A stretch of DNA of 64,000 nucleotides from Simiduia litorea (lineage in GTDB: Bacteria > Pseudomonadota > Gammaproteobacteria > Pseudomonadales > Cellvibrionaceae): NCBI RefSeq assembly GCF_042853465.1, contig NZ_AP031497.1, positions 4,216,001 through 4,280,000 of the forward strand, given 5' to 3'. The notes under the pieces are model-generated. The model ran no database searches. It was not told the origin of the DNA and was given only the letters and a program-made list of their open reading frames with translations. The translations under genes and the position numbers were made by a program. How positions within the stretch are numbered: position 1 is the first letter of the stretch; each line of letters starts with the position of its first letter. Positions 9,268 through 18,013 of the stretch are shown piece after piece.

Positions 9268-9967
9268 GGTGCTTTTTGAACTGTTGCAAGCGCTCTTTTA
9301 ATGAAGAGGATTTAAGTGGAGCGCGGTCGGGTAAACTAAAATTTAAGCGCAAAGGAGCGCTTGGATTGTAGGGGTAACTCGTGGGGCCTTTTGCGCCCAT
9401 GAGCGGATGCCAAATCAACAGGGTTTGGTTTTCTATTAATGGGCTGTTCAATGCTAACGTTACCTTACCATCGCTATCTGCAACAGATTGCACAGGCGCG
9501 TTGCTCAGGTATATGTAGCCTTTCATGCTGTCGTGAATATTACAGCCTAACTCCACAATACCTTCGCGTTGAAATACCACCGGCGGCGCGTCTTTATCAC
9601 GATACAGTTTGAGCTCAAAATTATTTGGCTCGGAAAAGGAATACACATGGTGTCGGGTTTTATCGCTGTTTGGAAAAAACACCTGTTTACCGGTAGGCAC
9701 TAGACTGACGTGTGGTACAAATTCCAAATTTATTTGATCGATAGCATAGCTAATCGGCTCGTTGCCAGCGGTTGCAACCGCTGCTTGCGAAGGAACAATC
9801 ACCACAGTATTAGGTGCAGGCTGACCGCGGCTATCGACAATCTGCAGCAATAACATTTCACCCGTTTGAGCGAGCGAGATTTGCACATAGCAAGTGACGT
9901 AGAGTACCGTCAAACCCAGCAAACTAGATCGGATGAAACTCTGCCTAGTGATCAAAATAGGAACCAT
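9260..9967 (-). CDS. Cupredoxin-like exported protein (methylamine-utilization type)
   Basis: 235 residues with a signal peptide (about 1-34). The mature part has a beta-sandwich and possible type-1 copper ligands: HHVYSF, then GCNIHDSMKGYI, giving His, Cys, His and Met in the usual order. Such proteins are often labelled methylamine utilization proteins, but no methylamine dehydrogenase genes are here. I chose ATG 9967 (preceded by AAGGCAAGG) over TTG 9997. First gene of the operon with the GGDEF/EAL, DUF3034 and hemoglobin genes. Confidence 0.75.
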   Translation of the reverse strand: MVPILITRQSFIRSSLLGLTVLYVTCYVQISLAQTGEMLLLQIVDSRGQPAPNTVVIVPSQAAVATAGNEPISYAIDQINLEFVPHVSLVPTGKQVFFPNSDKTRHHVYSFSEPNNFELKLYRDKDAPPVVFQREGIVELGCNIHDSMKGYIYLSNAPVQSVADSDGKVTLALNSPLIENQTLLIWHPLMGAKGPTSYPYNPSAPLRLNFSLPDRAPLKSSSLKERLQQFKKHHD

Positions 9968-10064
9968 GGCCTTGCCTTTATTGAAGATTACCCTCAACTA
10001 TAGGCCTTAGCATGGAATTGTGCCGATAAAAGCTCGGTTGCGTCGAGAAAGCAAGAGCTTGAGC

Positions 10065-11405
10065 TTAGGCAACCACAAGCGTCAGCGCACCAGCTAGGCC
10101 ACTGGCGAATATCACAGTCATAATACCCAGCTTCAAACGCGCCATGGCGACAAAAGCCGCCACTGCAATAAGCAAGGAGAGCCAATCAAACGGGCCAGTC
10201 AGGCCCTGTGGCCAAAATACGTGCATGGCAAAGAACACGGCGAGATTCAAAATAACACCCACAACCGCGGCGCTGATTCCAGTTAACGGTGCCGTTAACT
10301 TCACGTCATTACGGCTCGCTTCTACCGCTGGCCCGCCAAGAAGAATAAATAAAAACGACGGCAGAAAGGTAAAAAAAGTCACCACGGAAGCGGCGATGAA
10401 ACCGGCTAAAGGTAGCAGTGTTGCGCCAAATAGCGCCTTGGTCCAACCACCCACAAAACCCACAAAAGCAACCACCATGATCAGCGGCCCAGGCGTAGTT
10501 TCACCCAGTGCCAAGCCGTCCATCATCTGCGCCGTGGTTAACCAGGCGTAAGTTTCTACGCCGCCCTGATGCACATAGGGCAACACAGCATAGGCACCGC
10601 CGAAGGTAACAAAGGCTGCCTTGGTAAAGAAAGTGGCCATATCCACCAAATCGCTTTCCGCGCCTTGCCAAGCTATTAAAGCTCCTAAGGCAACACACCA
10701 AATTGCCAACGTACACAGGCATATCAAGACGGCCTTGCGAAGACTAAATGCCGCGTGGGCTGGAATGGGTGTGTGGTCGTCAATTAACGCCGCACCAAAG
10801 GTTTCAGTTGTTGTTTTGCTATGGCCACCCAAGCGAAATGTATCCGGAGCGAATTTTCCCCCAACCATTCCGATAATACCCGCACCGATAACGATATAGG
10901 GAAAAGGTAAATTGATAAAAAACAGCGCAATGAACGCGACCAGTGCCATTAGCCGCAACGCATTATTTTTTAGGGCGCGCGAGCCAATGCGGTAAGCCGC
11001 AAATACAACGATGGCCGTAACGGCGGGTTTGACGCCGTATAGAATAGCCGCCACCAAAGGCAAATCGCCGTAGGCGAGATACACCCAAGTTAATGCCACC
11101 AACATGAAGAAGGACGGCAACACAAACAATAGACCCGCAACAATACCGCCCCAAACGCCGTGCATTAACCAACCAATGTAGGTGGCTAACTGTTGCGCCT
11201 CTGGGCCGGGTAGCACCATGGTGTAATTGAGCGCATGCAGAAACCGATGCTCGGAAATCCAACGGCGTTTTTCCACCAACTCCTGGTGCATCATACTGAT
11301 TTGACCCGCCGGCCCACCAAAGCTGATAAAGCCCAACTTTAGCCAGTAATAAAAGGCGTCTAACAGCGACACTGGCGGTGGTCTGTCTGCGTGTTTATCG
11401 ATCAT
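10065..11405 (-). CDS. chrA: Chromate transporter, CHR family (long form)
   Basis: 446 residues with two homologous hydrophobic halves, as in bidomain ChrA. The N-terminal half has FGGPAGQISMMHQ and VLPGPEAQQLATYIGW; the C-terminal half repeats the theme with FGGAYAVLPYVHQ and LGETTPGPLIMVVAFVGF. Family members export chromate across the inner membrane. It stands alone, without chrB or a chromate regulator nearby. Confidence 0.92.
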   Translation of the reverse strand: MIDKHADRPPPVSLLDAFYYWLKLGFISFGGPAGQISMMHQELVEKRRWISEHRFLHALNYTMVLPGPEAQQLATYIGWLMHGVWGGIVAGLLFVLPSFFMLVALTWVYLAYGDLPLVAAILYGVKPAVTAIVVFAAYRIGSRALKNNALRLMALVAFIALFFINLPFPYIVIGAGIIGMVGGKFAPDTFRLGGHSKTTTETFGAALIDDHTPIPAHAAFSLRKAVLICLCTLAIWCVALGALIAWQGAESDLVDMATFFTKAAFVTFGGAYAVLPYVHQGGVETYAWLTTAQMMDGLALGETTPGPLIMVVAFVGFVGGWTKALFGATLLPLAGFIAASVVTFFTFLPSFLFILLGGPAVEASRNDVKLTAPLTGISAAVVGVILNLAVFFAMHVFWPQGLTGPFDWLSLLIAVAAFVAMARLKLGIMTVIFASGLAGALTLVVA

Positions 11406-11520
11406 CTGATCATTCCGATTGGCTTTATCTTCGCGCGGTTCAACGGTTAATAAATAAAGTAGATGGCCTAAGCGCGCATATTCAGCACGCCAAAGATCGA
11501 GTCACACGCCAACAAAACGG

Positions 11521-12567
11521 TTAGTAACCTTTTTTATGGTGGCGCGATTGCTTCTGCACCTTGCCAATCATTTTGCCAAAGGCTTTATCTTTAGCGCGCT
11601 TCTCGGCAAGGGTGGCAGTGTTGAGCGCCTGCTCGCGCTGTAATTTTCTGTAGCTATCCAACCGACGCTGGGATAATGCATTTTCTGCTATCGCCTTTTG
11701 TACGGCACAGCCGGGTTCGCGCTCGTGTTGGCAATCCGAGAACCGACACCGCTCCGCCAATTCGATAATTTCTGCAAAGGTATCACTCACACCCTGCTCG
11801 CAATCACTCAGCTGCAGCTCCCGCATACCCGGCGTATCCATAAGTAAACCGCCGCTCGGCAACCACTTTAACGCTCGCGCTGTGGTGGTGTGACGACCCT
11901 TTCCATCATCAGCGCGAATTGAACGGGTGTGCTGAGCCTCAAAACCCAGCAAACCATTTACCAAGGTCGATTTGCCAACGCCTGAAGAACCCAGTAGCGC
12001 CACGGTGCTGCCCTTTTGGCAGTAACTCGCTAGCAATTCAAGATCGGATGCATTGAGCGCATTGATGGCATGCACTATCAAGCGAGAATCTAAGGCCTGA
12101 ACTTGCTGACACTTAGCCTCCGCGTCGGCGCATAAATCCGCTTTGGTTAATACCACAATGGCTTCGACCTCAGCCTCTTTGGCCAACGCGAGATAGCGCT
12201 CAATACGACTTAAATTAAAATCTTGGTTAAGCGAACACACCACAAACACGCGATCCACATTGGCTGCAATCAATTGAGCTTCAACTTTCGAGCCCGGCGC
12301 GCGGCGCTTAAACAATGACTGAGCATCCAGACAGCGGTGCAGACGCCGTGCGGTATCAAATAAAACCCAATCGCCCACACAAACAGCATCGCTCTGCGGC
12401 GGCACCAACACATGTATCGGCCCCCGCTCACCTAGCACCACAATATGGCTACGGTGGTGCTCAACGATTCGACCAAGACTAAATTCCGTGAGCTCATCCA
12501 AACGTAATTGCTGCTGAAAAAAAGGTCGCCAACCAAGATCGGCTAAGGTTGGCTGCTTCTCATCCAT
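11521..12567 (-). CDS. rsgA: Ribosome small-subunit-dependent GTPase A
   Basis: 348 residues. The circularly permuted GTPase order is visible: an N-terminal OB fold, G4 (TKADL), then the Walker A motif GSSGVGKST, then DTPG. The C-terminal zinc knuckle (C-x5-C-x-H-x5-C, in CRFSDCQHEREPGC) is intact. RsgA helps 30S subunit maturation. The Lys/Arg-rich tail (about 325-348) is usual for the family. Confidence 0.95.
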   Translation of the reverse strand: MDEKQPTLADLGWRPFFQQQLRLDELTEFSLGRIVEHHRSHIVVLGERGPIHVLVPPQSDAVCVGDWVLFDTARRLHRCLDAQSLFKRRAPGSKVEAQLIAANVDRVFVVCSLNQDFNLSRIERYLALAKEAEVEAIVVLTKADLCADAEAKCQQVQALDSRLIVHAINALNASDLELLASYCQKGSTVALLGSSGVGKSTLVNGLLGFEAQHTRSIRADDGKGRHTTTARALKWLPSGGLLMDTPGMRELQLSDCEQGVSDTFAEIIELAERCRFSDCQHEREPGCAVQKAIAENALSQRRLDSYRKLQREQALNTATLAEKRAKDKAFGKMIGKVQKQSRHHKKGY

Positions 12568-12603
12568 GGTAACCCCTAGACATTTTTCAATGTTCTGATA
12601 AAC

Positions 12604-12927
12604 CTAAACACTGCCTTCCATTTCAACCACTAGAATTCGCGCTTCGCCAATAGGATGCGCCACGTGCTCTGTGCCAACGCTGGCGAAAAAAATATCGCCT
12701 GCCTGAAGCACAACACATTGTTCAACCCTTGTCGAATTTTTGTCTTCCCGATAATGCATTTCAACCACGCCATCTAACACCGCGAAAACTTCTTCGCCAT
12801 CATTGATATGCCATTTATAGGGTTGATCTGTCCAGTGTAGGCGCGTCGTCACACCCTTCATGTTAGCAATGGTTTTAGCGCCCCAAGCGCGCTCTGCGGT
12901 AAACTCTTTGGCTCGAATTATTTCCAT
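12604..12927 (-). CDS. Small cupin-domain protein
   Basis: 107 residues forming one cupin barrel; YKWHINDGEEVFAVLDG and GTEHVAHP match the two conserved cupin motifs and their metal-binding His/Glu positions. The ATG at 12927 follows GGAG at a good spacing; the in-frame TTG at 12939 overlaps that ribosome site. Substrate unknown. It lies 18 bp after tpm on the same strand and may be cotranscribed. Confidence 0.8.
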   Translation of the reverse strand: MEIIRAKEFTAERAWGAKTIANMKGVTTRLHWTDQPYKWHINDGEEVFAVLDGVVEMHYREDKNSTRVEQCVVLQAGDIFFASVGTEHVAHPIGEARILVVEMEGSV

Positions 12928-12945
12928 AACTAGCTCCAATATTGG

Positions 12946-13596
12946 TTATAGATGCGCACGCTTAGGTTGCAACAACCACACCTGCTCCAAGGCATCGCAC
13001 TTACCTTTCAATCCACCTTCTAAAGGCGAGCTGGCTAGACGCTGCAATTGATACTGGCCAGCATACAAAACATTTAGTTCAGTTTCAGGGACCGAGAAAG
13101 GTGGCCCTGGCATTGCCTCTTGCTGGTAGTCGAAGCTAACGAGTAACTGAGGCGCGCAAACACTGATAGCTGTTATATGCTTGGCATAGCGCTCACGCAT
13201 CGCCGGCGGCAGTGCCACCAACGCCGCGCGATCGTAAATTCCAGCCACGGTGCCTATATCGGCTGCGCTTAATTCAAAAAAATCGGCAACAATAATGACT
13301 AATTTATTCGCCTTGAATATTTTACAGTGGGTTTTCTCTTCAATCGTCGGTGTCAAACCCAACTCGGAAAATAGCTGGCTAACCGCCAGCTCAGACAGCT
13401 CCACACCCACCACGGCAAAGCCTTCGCTCAAGAGCCAACTGATATCCCGCGATTTACCGCACAGTGGCAACAGAAGGCGCGAGGAGGGCGGCAATGTCAA
13501 ATGCGGCAAAAACGTGACCAATAACGGATTCACATCATTATTGTGAAAGCCAATTTCATTGTTTTGCCAGCGACTTAACCAAAATTCTTTTTGCAT
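12946..13596 (-). CDS. tpm: Thiopurine S-methyltransferase
   Basis: 216 residues, the normal bacterial length. The SAM-binding strand and loop LLLPLCGKSRDISWL and the acidic end of the next strand (VVGVELSELA) are clear, and the N-terminal WLSRWQNNEIGFH matches the family. Bacterial Tpm enzymes methylate thiopurines and also selenium and tellurium compounds. Confidence 0.92.
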   Translation of the reverse strand: MQKEFWLSRWQNNEIGFHNNDVNPLLVTFLPHLTLPPSSRLLLPLCGKSRDISWLLSEGFAVVGVELSELAVSQLFSELGLTPTIEEKTHCKIFKANKLVIIVADFFELSAADIGTVAGIYDRAALVALPPAMRERYAKHITAISVCAPQLLVSFDYQQEAMPGPPFSVPETELNVLYAGQYQLQRLASSPLEGGLKGKCDALEQVWLLQPKRAHL

Positions 13597-13638
13597 AACT
13601 CCGCACCTTTAAATGCAATCTTAGATCCGACCATTTAG

Positions 13639-14250
13639 CTAACCTAAATCAGCAATAGCTTTCGCTAAATTTCGCAGCGCATTCAGTTCACATTTTTGTC
13701 GATAAAACGCGGTTTGAAATACGGCATCGCGACGCAGAAAGTCAGCCAGCAGCTGCTTGCGCTTGCGCCGGTAAATGGGCATGGGAACCCAGCGGTACTC
13801 TTTGCGCACATCGCGCTCGAATTGAGCATAGATGGCTTCGGTTGCGCCAAGAATACTGAGATCGATATCTACTAAGAGTTTTTGATCTTGATCGTCGACC
13901 TCGGCAGTATGTCGTGTCGCCATTATCAAGCTATGAACATTGCGACAGCGCTGGGCATCGGCACCGTTTTTCTTTAGAAAATCGACAGCTAGATTCGCGC
14001 TATCTAATTCATTGCTGCTGGAAAACGGCTTGTAGATACAGTCATGAAACCAAATTGCAACTTCAACATCGTCCGGCTGATGCGCTTGCGCGCGACTGCT
14101 CTCGAAATGTTTTAGTAAAACGTCAATATGGCGATGCGTGTGATAAAAGCGATGCGTTTCTGAATACGCCTTGTACAGTGTTTGAAAAACCGCCTCATTA
14201 TCGTCGAAGGCCAACCGCACCATGAGTTGTCGCCAGCGTTCAATGTCCAT
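13639..14250 (-). CDS. HD-superfamily metal-dependent phosphohydrolase-like protein
   Basis: 203 residues. HTHRHI and WFHDCIY provide the His and His-Asp metal ligands of the HD fold; a further conserved D is in LLVDIDLSILG. It matches the small predicted HD hydrolases of unknown substrate. It overlaps the upstream HIT-like gene by 11 bp, which suggests translational coupling. Confidence 0.8.
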   Translation of the reverse strand: MDIERWRQLMVRLAFDDNEAVFQTLYKAYSETHRFYHTHRHIDVLLKHFESSRAQAHQPDDVEVAIWFHDCIYKPFSSSNELDSANLAVDFLKKNGADAQRCRNVHSLIMATRHTAEVDDQDQKLLVDIDLSILGATEAIYAQFERDVRKEYRWVPMPIYRRKRKQLLADFLRRDAVFQTAFYRQKCELNALRNLAKAIADLG

Positions 14251-14635
14251 GGCTCTGCCTCACCGAGTCATCTTTACGCCACCGTAGCGCTTGCAGAACA
14301 TTTTTCCCGGCGAGCGCAAAGTACAACCATGCCTTTCGCCAACGATTCCCCAATAAAATAATATGAACATGCCAACCTTTTTCTCTTCTGGCACTGTAGC
14401 CACTATAGAGCAACGTAAATGCTTGAGCATCGTCTAAAACGTCTTGCGCTAATGCTGCTGCATAGTGTGTTCCCAGCGCTAGCATTTCGGTAACATCTGC
14501 CACACTAGGCTCACCCTGATGTTTGGGAAACGCTAACACATAGTAGTTTGGAATAAGCTCTGTCTTTATCTTGTGCAGCACACACTGGCTACCGCTGGTT
14601 AGCGCAATAGGTGTCGTATTCGTCGTTTGGTTCAT
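14240..14635 (-). CDS. HIT-like small protein
   Basis: 131 residues. The GWHVHIILLGNRW stretch resembles the H-x-H-x loop of the histidine-triad superfamily, and FAFPKHQGEPSVADVTEM-type text upstream fits the fold, but a complete triad is not obvious. The ATG lies at 14635. First gene of the run leading to the HD protein, tpm and cupin genes. Function unknown. Confidence 0.6.
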   Translation of the reverse strand: MNQTTNTTPIALTSGSQCVLHKIKTELIPNYYVLAFPKHQGEPSVADVTEMLALGTHYAAALAQDVLDDAQAFTLLYSGYSARREKGWHVHIILLGNRWRKAWLYFALAGKNVLQALRWRKDDSVRQSHGH

Positions 14636-14783
14636 AGGCCCTTCTCAACCAGCGGTCGCGAAAGGGTAAGCGCGGTGCCTTAGGCTTGCAAGCAAATTGA
14701 GCGAATGCCGTTATCGGTAGCACTAGCGGGGTTATAACAATGCGGTTCGTTTGAACCGCTAGATTGCACTTTTATGCGCAGAT

Positions 14784-15422
14784 TTATTTCACCAGAAAGA
14801 CTTTCTTGCCCGACGCACTTGCCATCATACGCTTGGCGTAATCATGCAAGGGTGATTCAGATGCCACTAGGCTCAATGCGGCCGGCAGCCCTGTGGCGTA
14901 ACAGACAATGGGAGCGGCAATCGCATCTGCTAAGGTCGGCTGATCGCCAAATAGAAAGCGGTTCGACGCTAATTTTTCCGCGACGATGTTTAACGCCGCA
15001 ATCGCGGCCGGCTTGCCAGCCGCGAGCACGTCCGCGCGCGGCTTGCCATCTTCGCCCTTGGGGAAGACCAATTCCAATAAGTAATCTCGCACCACCGCCT
15101 TGTCGATATAGATACTCAGCAGTTGACACCAAGCATCCACCTCAGCCTTTTGCCACGGGTCCACTGGCGTCAGCGTGGTGCCCGGGAAATTGTCGTCGAG
15201 ATAGCGACAGATCGCCGAGGTTTCACCCAGCGCACAGCCATTGTGAATCAACACGGGAACCTTGTTGTAAGGGTGCCACTGGCTATGTTCCGGCCCGCGA
15301 AATTCCACTGGCTTACCGTCGAGCTCGAAGCCTAAGGTGTAGGCGATGCCCTTCTCCTCACACACCCACTGTACGCTGCGGACAAAATTACTAAATTGTG
15401 GGCCATAGATATGAACATTCAT
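14784..15422 (-). CDS. Glutathione S-transferase
   Basis: 212 residues from ATG 15422, which follows AAGGAG. The thioredoxin-like N-terminal domain has VHIYGPQFSNFVRSVQW and the VPVLIHNGCALGETSAICRYLD glutathione-binding segment (cis-Pro and Ser). The C-terminal helical domain follows, with FLFGDQPTLADAI. Divergent from a TetR regulator with a palindrome between them, so probably repressed by it. Confidence 0.92.
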   Translation of the reverse strand: MNVHIYGPQFSNFVRSVQWVCEEKGIAYTLGFELDGKPVEFRGPEHSQWHPYNKVPVLIHNGCALGETSAICRYLDDNFPGTTLTPVDPWQKAEVDAWCQLLSIYIDKAVVRDYLLELVFPKGEDGKPRADVLAAGKPAAIAALNIVAEKLASNRFLFGDQPTLADAIAAPIVCYATGLPAALSLVASESPLHDYAKRMMASASGKKVFLVK

Positions 15423-15482
15423 GGTTGAACTCCTTTTACCGTTTTTGTGCTTGATGATTTGGCAAAGCCTAATCACTATGAC

Positions 15483-15502
15483 AATATGTTCAAGAACATA
15501 TT
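15483..15502. promoter_or_regulatory. Perfect palindromic operator between gst and tetR
   Basis: AATATGTTC-AA-GAACATATT: two 9-bp arms with a 2-bp spacer, 15 bp before the tetR ATG and 60 bp before the GST ATG. Size and position fit a TetR dimer site controlling both divergent genes. Confidence 0.75.
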
Positions 15503-15517
15503 CTGAAGAGCAAAAAC

Positions 15518-16060
15518 ATGGCTTGGTCACCGACGCACAAAGAGCAAACACGAGAAAAAATTTTACAGAGTGCCGCGCGGTTATTTACCCAACAGGGTTT
15601 TGACAATGTCGGTATCAACGATGTAATGGCGCACGCGGGGCTTACCCGCGGCGCCTTTTACGCACATTTCCATTCAAAATCTGAGCTCTATGCCGAGGCC
15701 ATTGTCACCGCAGCCCTAACGGCACAATCCACCTTGCTCGCCGCCTTGCCCGAGCGCGCGACCCGCAGCCAGGTGGTCAACGCCTACCTCAGTGATACCC
15801 ATAGGCGCGGTGATAGCGCCAGTTGTCCACTGGCGTTTTTAACCACCGATATCAGCCAGCGCGACCCGGTTATCCGCGCCGCCTACACCAAAGTATTTCG
15901 AGGTTTTCTCAACCAGCTGGAGCCCAATAGCGAAGCGCGGGAAAAGGCCCTGAGAACAGCGGTCTTGATGATAGGCGGCATGGCTATTGCCCGTGCCCTA
16001 GATGACGACGGCCTGGTGAGCGAGCTATTCAGCGCCTGCCAAGCGGGTGCCAGTCGCTAG
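15518..16060 (+). CDS. TetR-family repressor, probable regulator of the adjacent GST gene
   Basis: 180 residues. The N-terminal HTH is typical (REKILQSAARLFTQQGF, then NDVMAHAGLTRGAFYAHF). The C-terminal domain has the CPLAFLTTDISQRD pattern seen in TetR proteins that respond to electrophiles or oxidants through a Cys. Divergent from the GST gene across a palindromic operator, so autoregulation plus GST control is likely. Confidence 0.88.
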   Translation: MAWSPTHKEQTREKILQSAARLFTQQGFDNVGINDVMAHAGLTRGAFYAHFHSKSELYAEAIVTAALTAQSTLLAALPERATRSQVVNAYLSDTHRRGDSASCPLAFLTTDISQRDPVIRAAYTKVFRGFLNQLEPNSEAREKALRTAVLMIGGMAIARALDDDGLVSELFSACQAGASR

Positions 16061-16115
16061 CGTCGGCGGCGCTAGGATTTGCATCTACCGCCGTAGTGGC
16101 TGGTCTTGTGCCAAT

Positions 16116-16147
16116 AAAAAAGCCCGCTTCACGGAGCGGGCTTTTTT
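16116..16147. terminator. Bidirectional rho-independent terminator
   Basis: A-run, GCCCGCT-TCACGG-AGCGGGC stem-loop and T-run. It lies between the convergent tetR and gcvH genes and can serve both strands. Confidence 0.9.
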
Positions 16148-16167
16148 AAAAAACGAAAGCTAAATGC

Positions 16168-16557
16168 TTATTCGTCTTCACAGGCAGCGGCATAGCCATC
16201 AGCGTCTAGCGCGTCATCCAACTCAGACAAGTCTGTGGGTCTGACCTTGTAAAACCAACCGTCATCGTAGGGCGAGCTATTCACCGTTTCTGGCGCATCT
16301 TCGAGGGCTTCGTTAACGGCAATCACTTCACCGGTAACCGGTGAGTAAATGTCAGACGCCGCTTTAACCGATTCAACCACACCTGCTTCTTCACCGGCGT
16401 TTACCGTAGAACCCACTTCCGGCGTTTCCACATAAACCACATCGCCCAAGGCTTCTTGTGCATGGTCAGAAATGCCGATGGTTACGGTGCCATCGTCTTC
16501 AAGGCGTACCCACTCGTGGCTGGCCATGTACTTTAGTTCTTTGCGAATTTCGCTCAT
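16168..16557 (-). CDS. gcvH: Glycine cleavage system H protein
   Basis: 129 residues, the normal length. The lipoyl attachment Lys lies in GVVESVKAASDIYSPVTGE. It carries the aminomethyl intermediate between the P, T and L proteins. It follows gcvT by 186 bp. gcvP, usually adjacent, is not in this window. Confidence 0.97.
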   Translation of the reverse strand: MSEIRKELKYMASHEWVRLEDDGTVTIGISDHAQEALGDVVYVETPEVGSTVNAGEEAGVVESVKAASDIYSPVTGEVIAVNEALEDAPETVNSSPYDDGWFYKVRPTDLSELDDALDADGYAAACEDE

Positions 16558-16743
16558 TGGAAGTTCCTCGTCGCGGTGAGCCGCTCAGTTTTCAGTCAAT
16601 TAGGGAAGCTTGGAAAAACGTTTTGCGGCTAAGGCCTAGCTAGGCAAATTTGGCCGAAAAGGCGCAGTTTACAGTGTGTAAAAGCACTTTTTAACAACAA
16701 ATTTAGCCAAGCCAGACAAGCAAGGGTGTTTTTCAAAGATTCC

Positions 16744-17829
16744 TTAGAATATTTTTTTACCGTTGCGGACAAAGCTAGGCTTAACCACTTTAACGGGCAC
16801 ATGTTTGTTGCGCATTTCTACCAGACAAGTGTCACCCACTTCAACCGGTACGCGCGCCAGCGCAATAGAATAGCCTAGGGTTGGCGAGAAGGTACCACTG
16901 GTAATCTCACCGGTATCCGCCACGCCCTCCACGATCACTTTCTGATGGCCGCGCAACACACCTTTCTCTTCTAGCACCAGACCCACCAACTTGCGCTTCA
17001 CGCCAGCGGCTTTTTGCGCCGTTAATACAGCGCGACCAATGAAGTCGCGCTCGGCTGGCTCCCAAGCGATGGTCCACGCCATGTTGGCTTCCAGTGGCGA
17101 GATGGTTTCGTCCATATCACTACCGTACAGATTCATGCCGGCTTCTAAACGCAGGGTGTCGCGCGCGCCAAGGCCGCAGGGCTGTACACCGGCATCGGCC
17201 AAGGCCTGCCAGAAGGCTACAACTTCCGTCTCTGGCACCATAATCTCAAGACCATCTTCACCGGTATAACCAGTGCGAGCGATAAACCAGTCGCCAAATT
17301 CTGCACCCTGGAATACTTTCAACCCAGCGATGATATCGGACGCCTTAGGTAACACGGCTTGGGCTTTAGCAATGGCGTTCGGCCCCTGTACGGCAACCAT
17401 CGCCAACTGCGGGCGCTCGGTCAGGCTAACATCAAAGTCAGCCGCTACCTTGGTCATCCAGGCCAAGTCTTTTTCGCGGGTCGCGCAATTCACTACTGTG
17501 CGGTACCAATCGCCCATGAAGTAAACAATTAAATCGTCAATTACGCCGCCATCGGTATTGAGCATGCCGGTGTACATGGCCTTGCCAATGGTCGACTCAA
17601 TCTTGGCAACATCGTTCGCCAACAGCGTCTGCAGGTAGGCCTTGGCCTCTGGCCCCATAACGTCAACGATGGTCATGTGGGAAACATCAAACATACCGGC
17701 ATCGGTGCGCACCTTATGGTGCTCTTCAACCTGCGAGCCATAGTTGACTGGCATATCCCAGCCGCCAAAATCCACTACTCGGCCGGCCATTGCCTTGTGA
17801 GTTTCATAAAGAGGAGTTTTGTTTCCCAT
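16744..17829 (-). CDS. gcvT: Glycine cleavage system aminomethyltransferase (T protein)
   Basis: 361 residues from ATG 17829 (ribosome site AGGTGA). It has YETHKAMAGRVVDFGGW, MFDVSHM, YTGEDGLEIMVP and GLGARDTLRLEAG, all characteristic of GcvT. It transfers the methylene group to tetrahydrofolate and releases ammonia. A longer in-frame start at 17877 lacks a ribosome site. Upstream of gcvH in the same direction and divergent from asmA. I see no glycine riboswitch in the short leader. Confidence 0.96.
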   Translation of the reverse strand: MGNKTPLYETHKAMAGRVVDFGGWDMPVNYGSQVEEHHKVRTDAGMFDVSHMTIVDVMGPEAKAYLQTLLANDVAKIESTIGKAMYTGMLNTDGGVIDDLIVYFMGDWYRTVVNCATREKDLAWMTKVAADFDVSLTERPQLAMVAVQGPNAIAKAQAVLPKASDIIAGLKVFQGAEFGDWFIARTGYTGEDGLEIMVPETEVVAFWQALADAGVQPCGLGARDTLRLEAGMNLYGSDMDETISPLEANMAWTIAWEPAERDFIGRAVLTAQKAAGVKRKLVGLVLEEKGVLRGHQKVIVEGVADTGEITSGTFSPTLGYSIALARVPVEVGDTCLVEMRNKHVPVKVVKPSFVRNGKKIF

Positions 17830-18013
17830 AGTGATCACCTGTTTCCTATAGTGGAAAAACGCGCATTCTAGCCCCATTCGCTTTGGGAGAAAACAATTTA
17901 GACAAAAAAAATCGGCGCTGCCGAATATTCCTTGTCAGGCTTAGCGGCCTATCATTGTTTCATCGTTGCAGTAGGTTACACTGCGCCCAAATCGGACTGC
18001 CTTGGAGGCTATC

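Noticed and set aside
14774..15394. Plus-strand 206-codon frame opposite the GST gene
   Set aside because: Antisense shadow of a clear GST; composition is Arg/Pro/Cys-rich with no family.
17878..18001. Glycine riboswitch before gcvT
   Set aside because: The leader is short and lacks the conserved tandem aptamer core.
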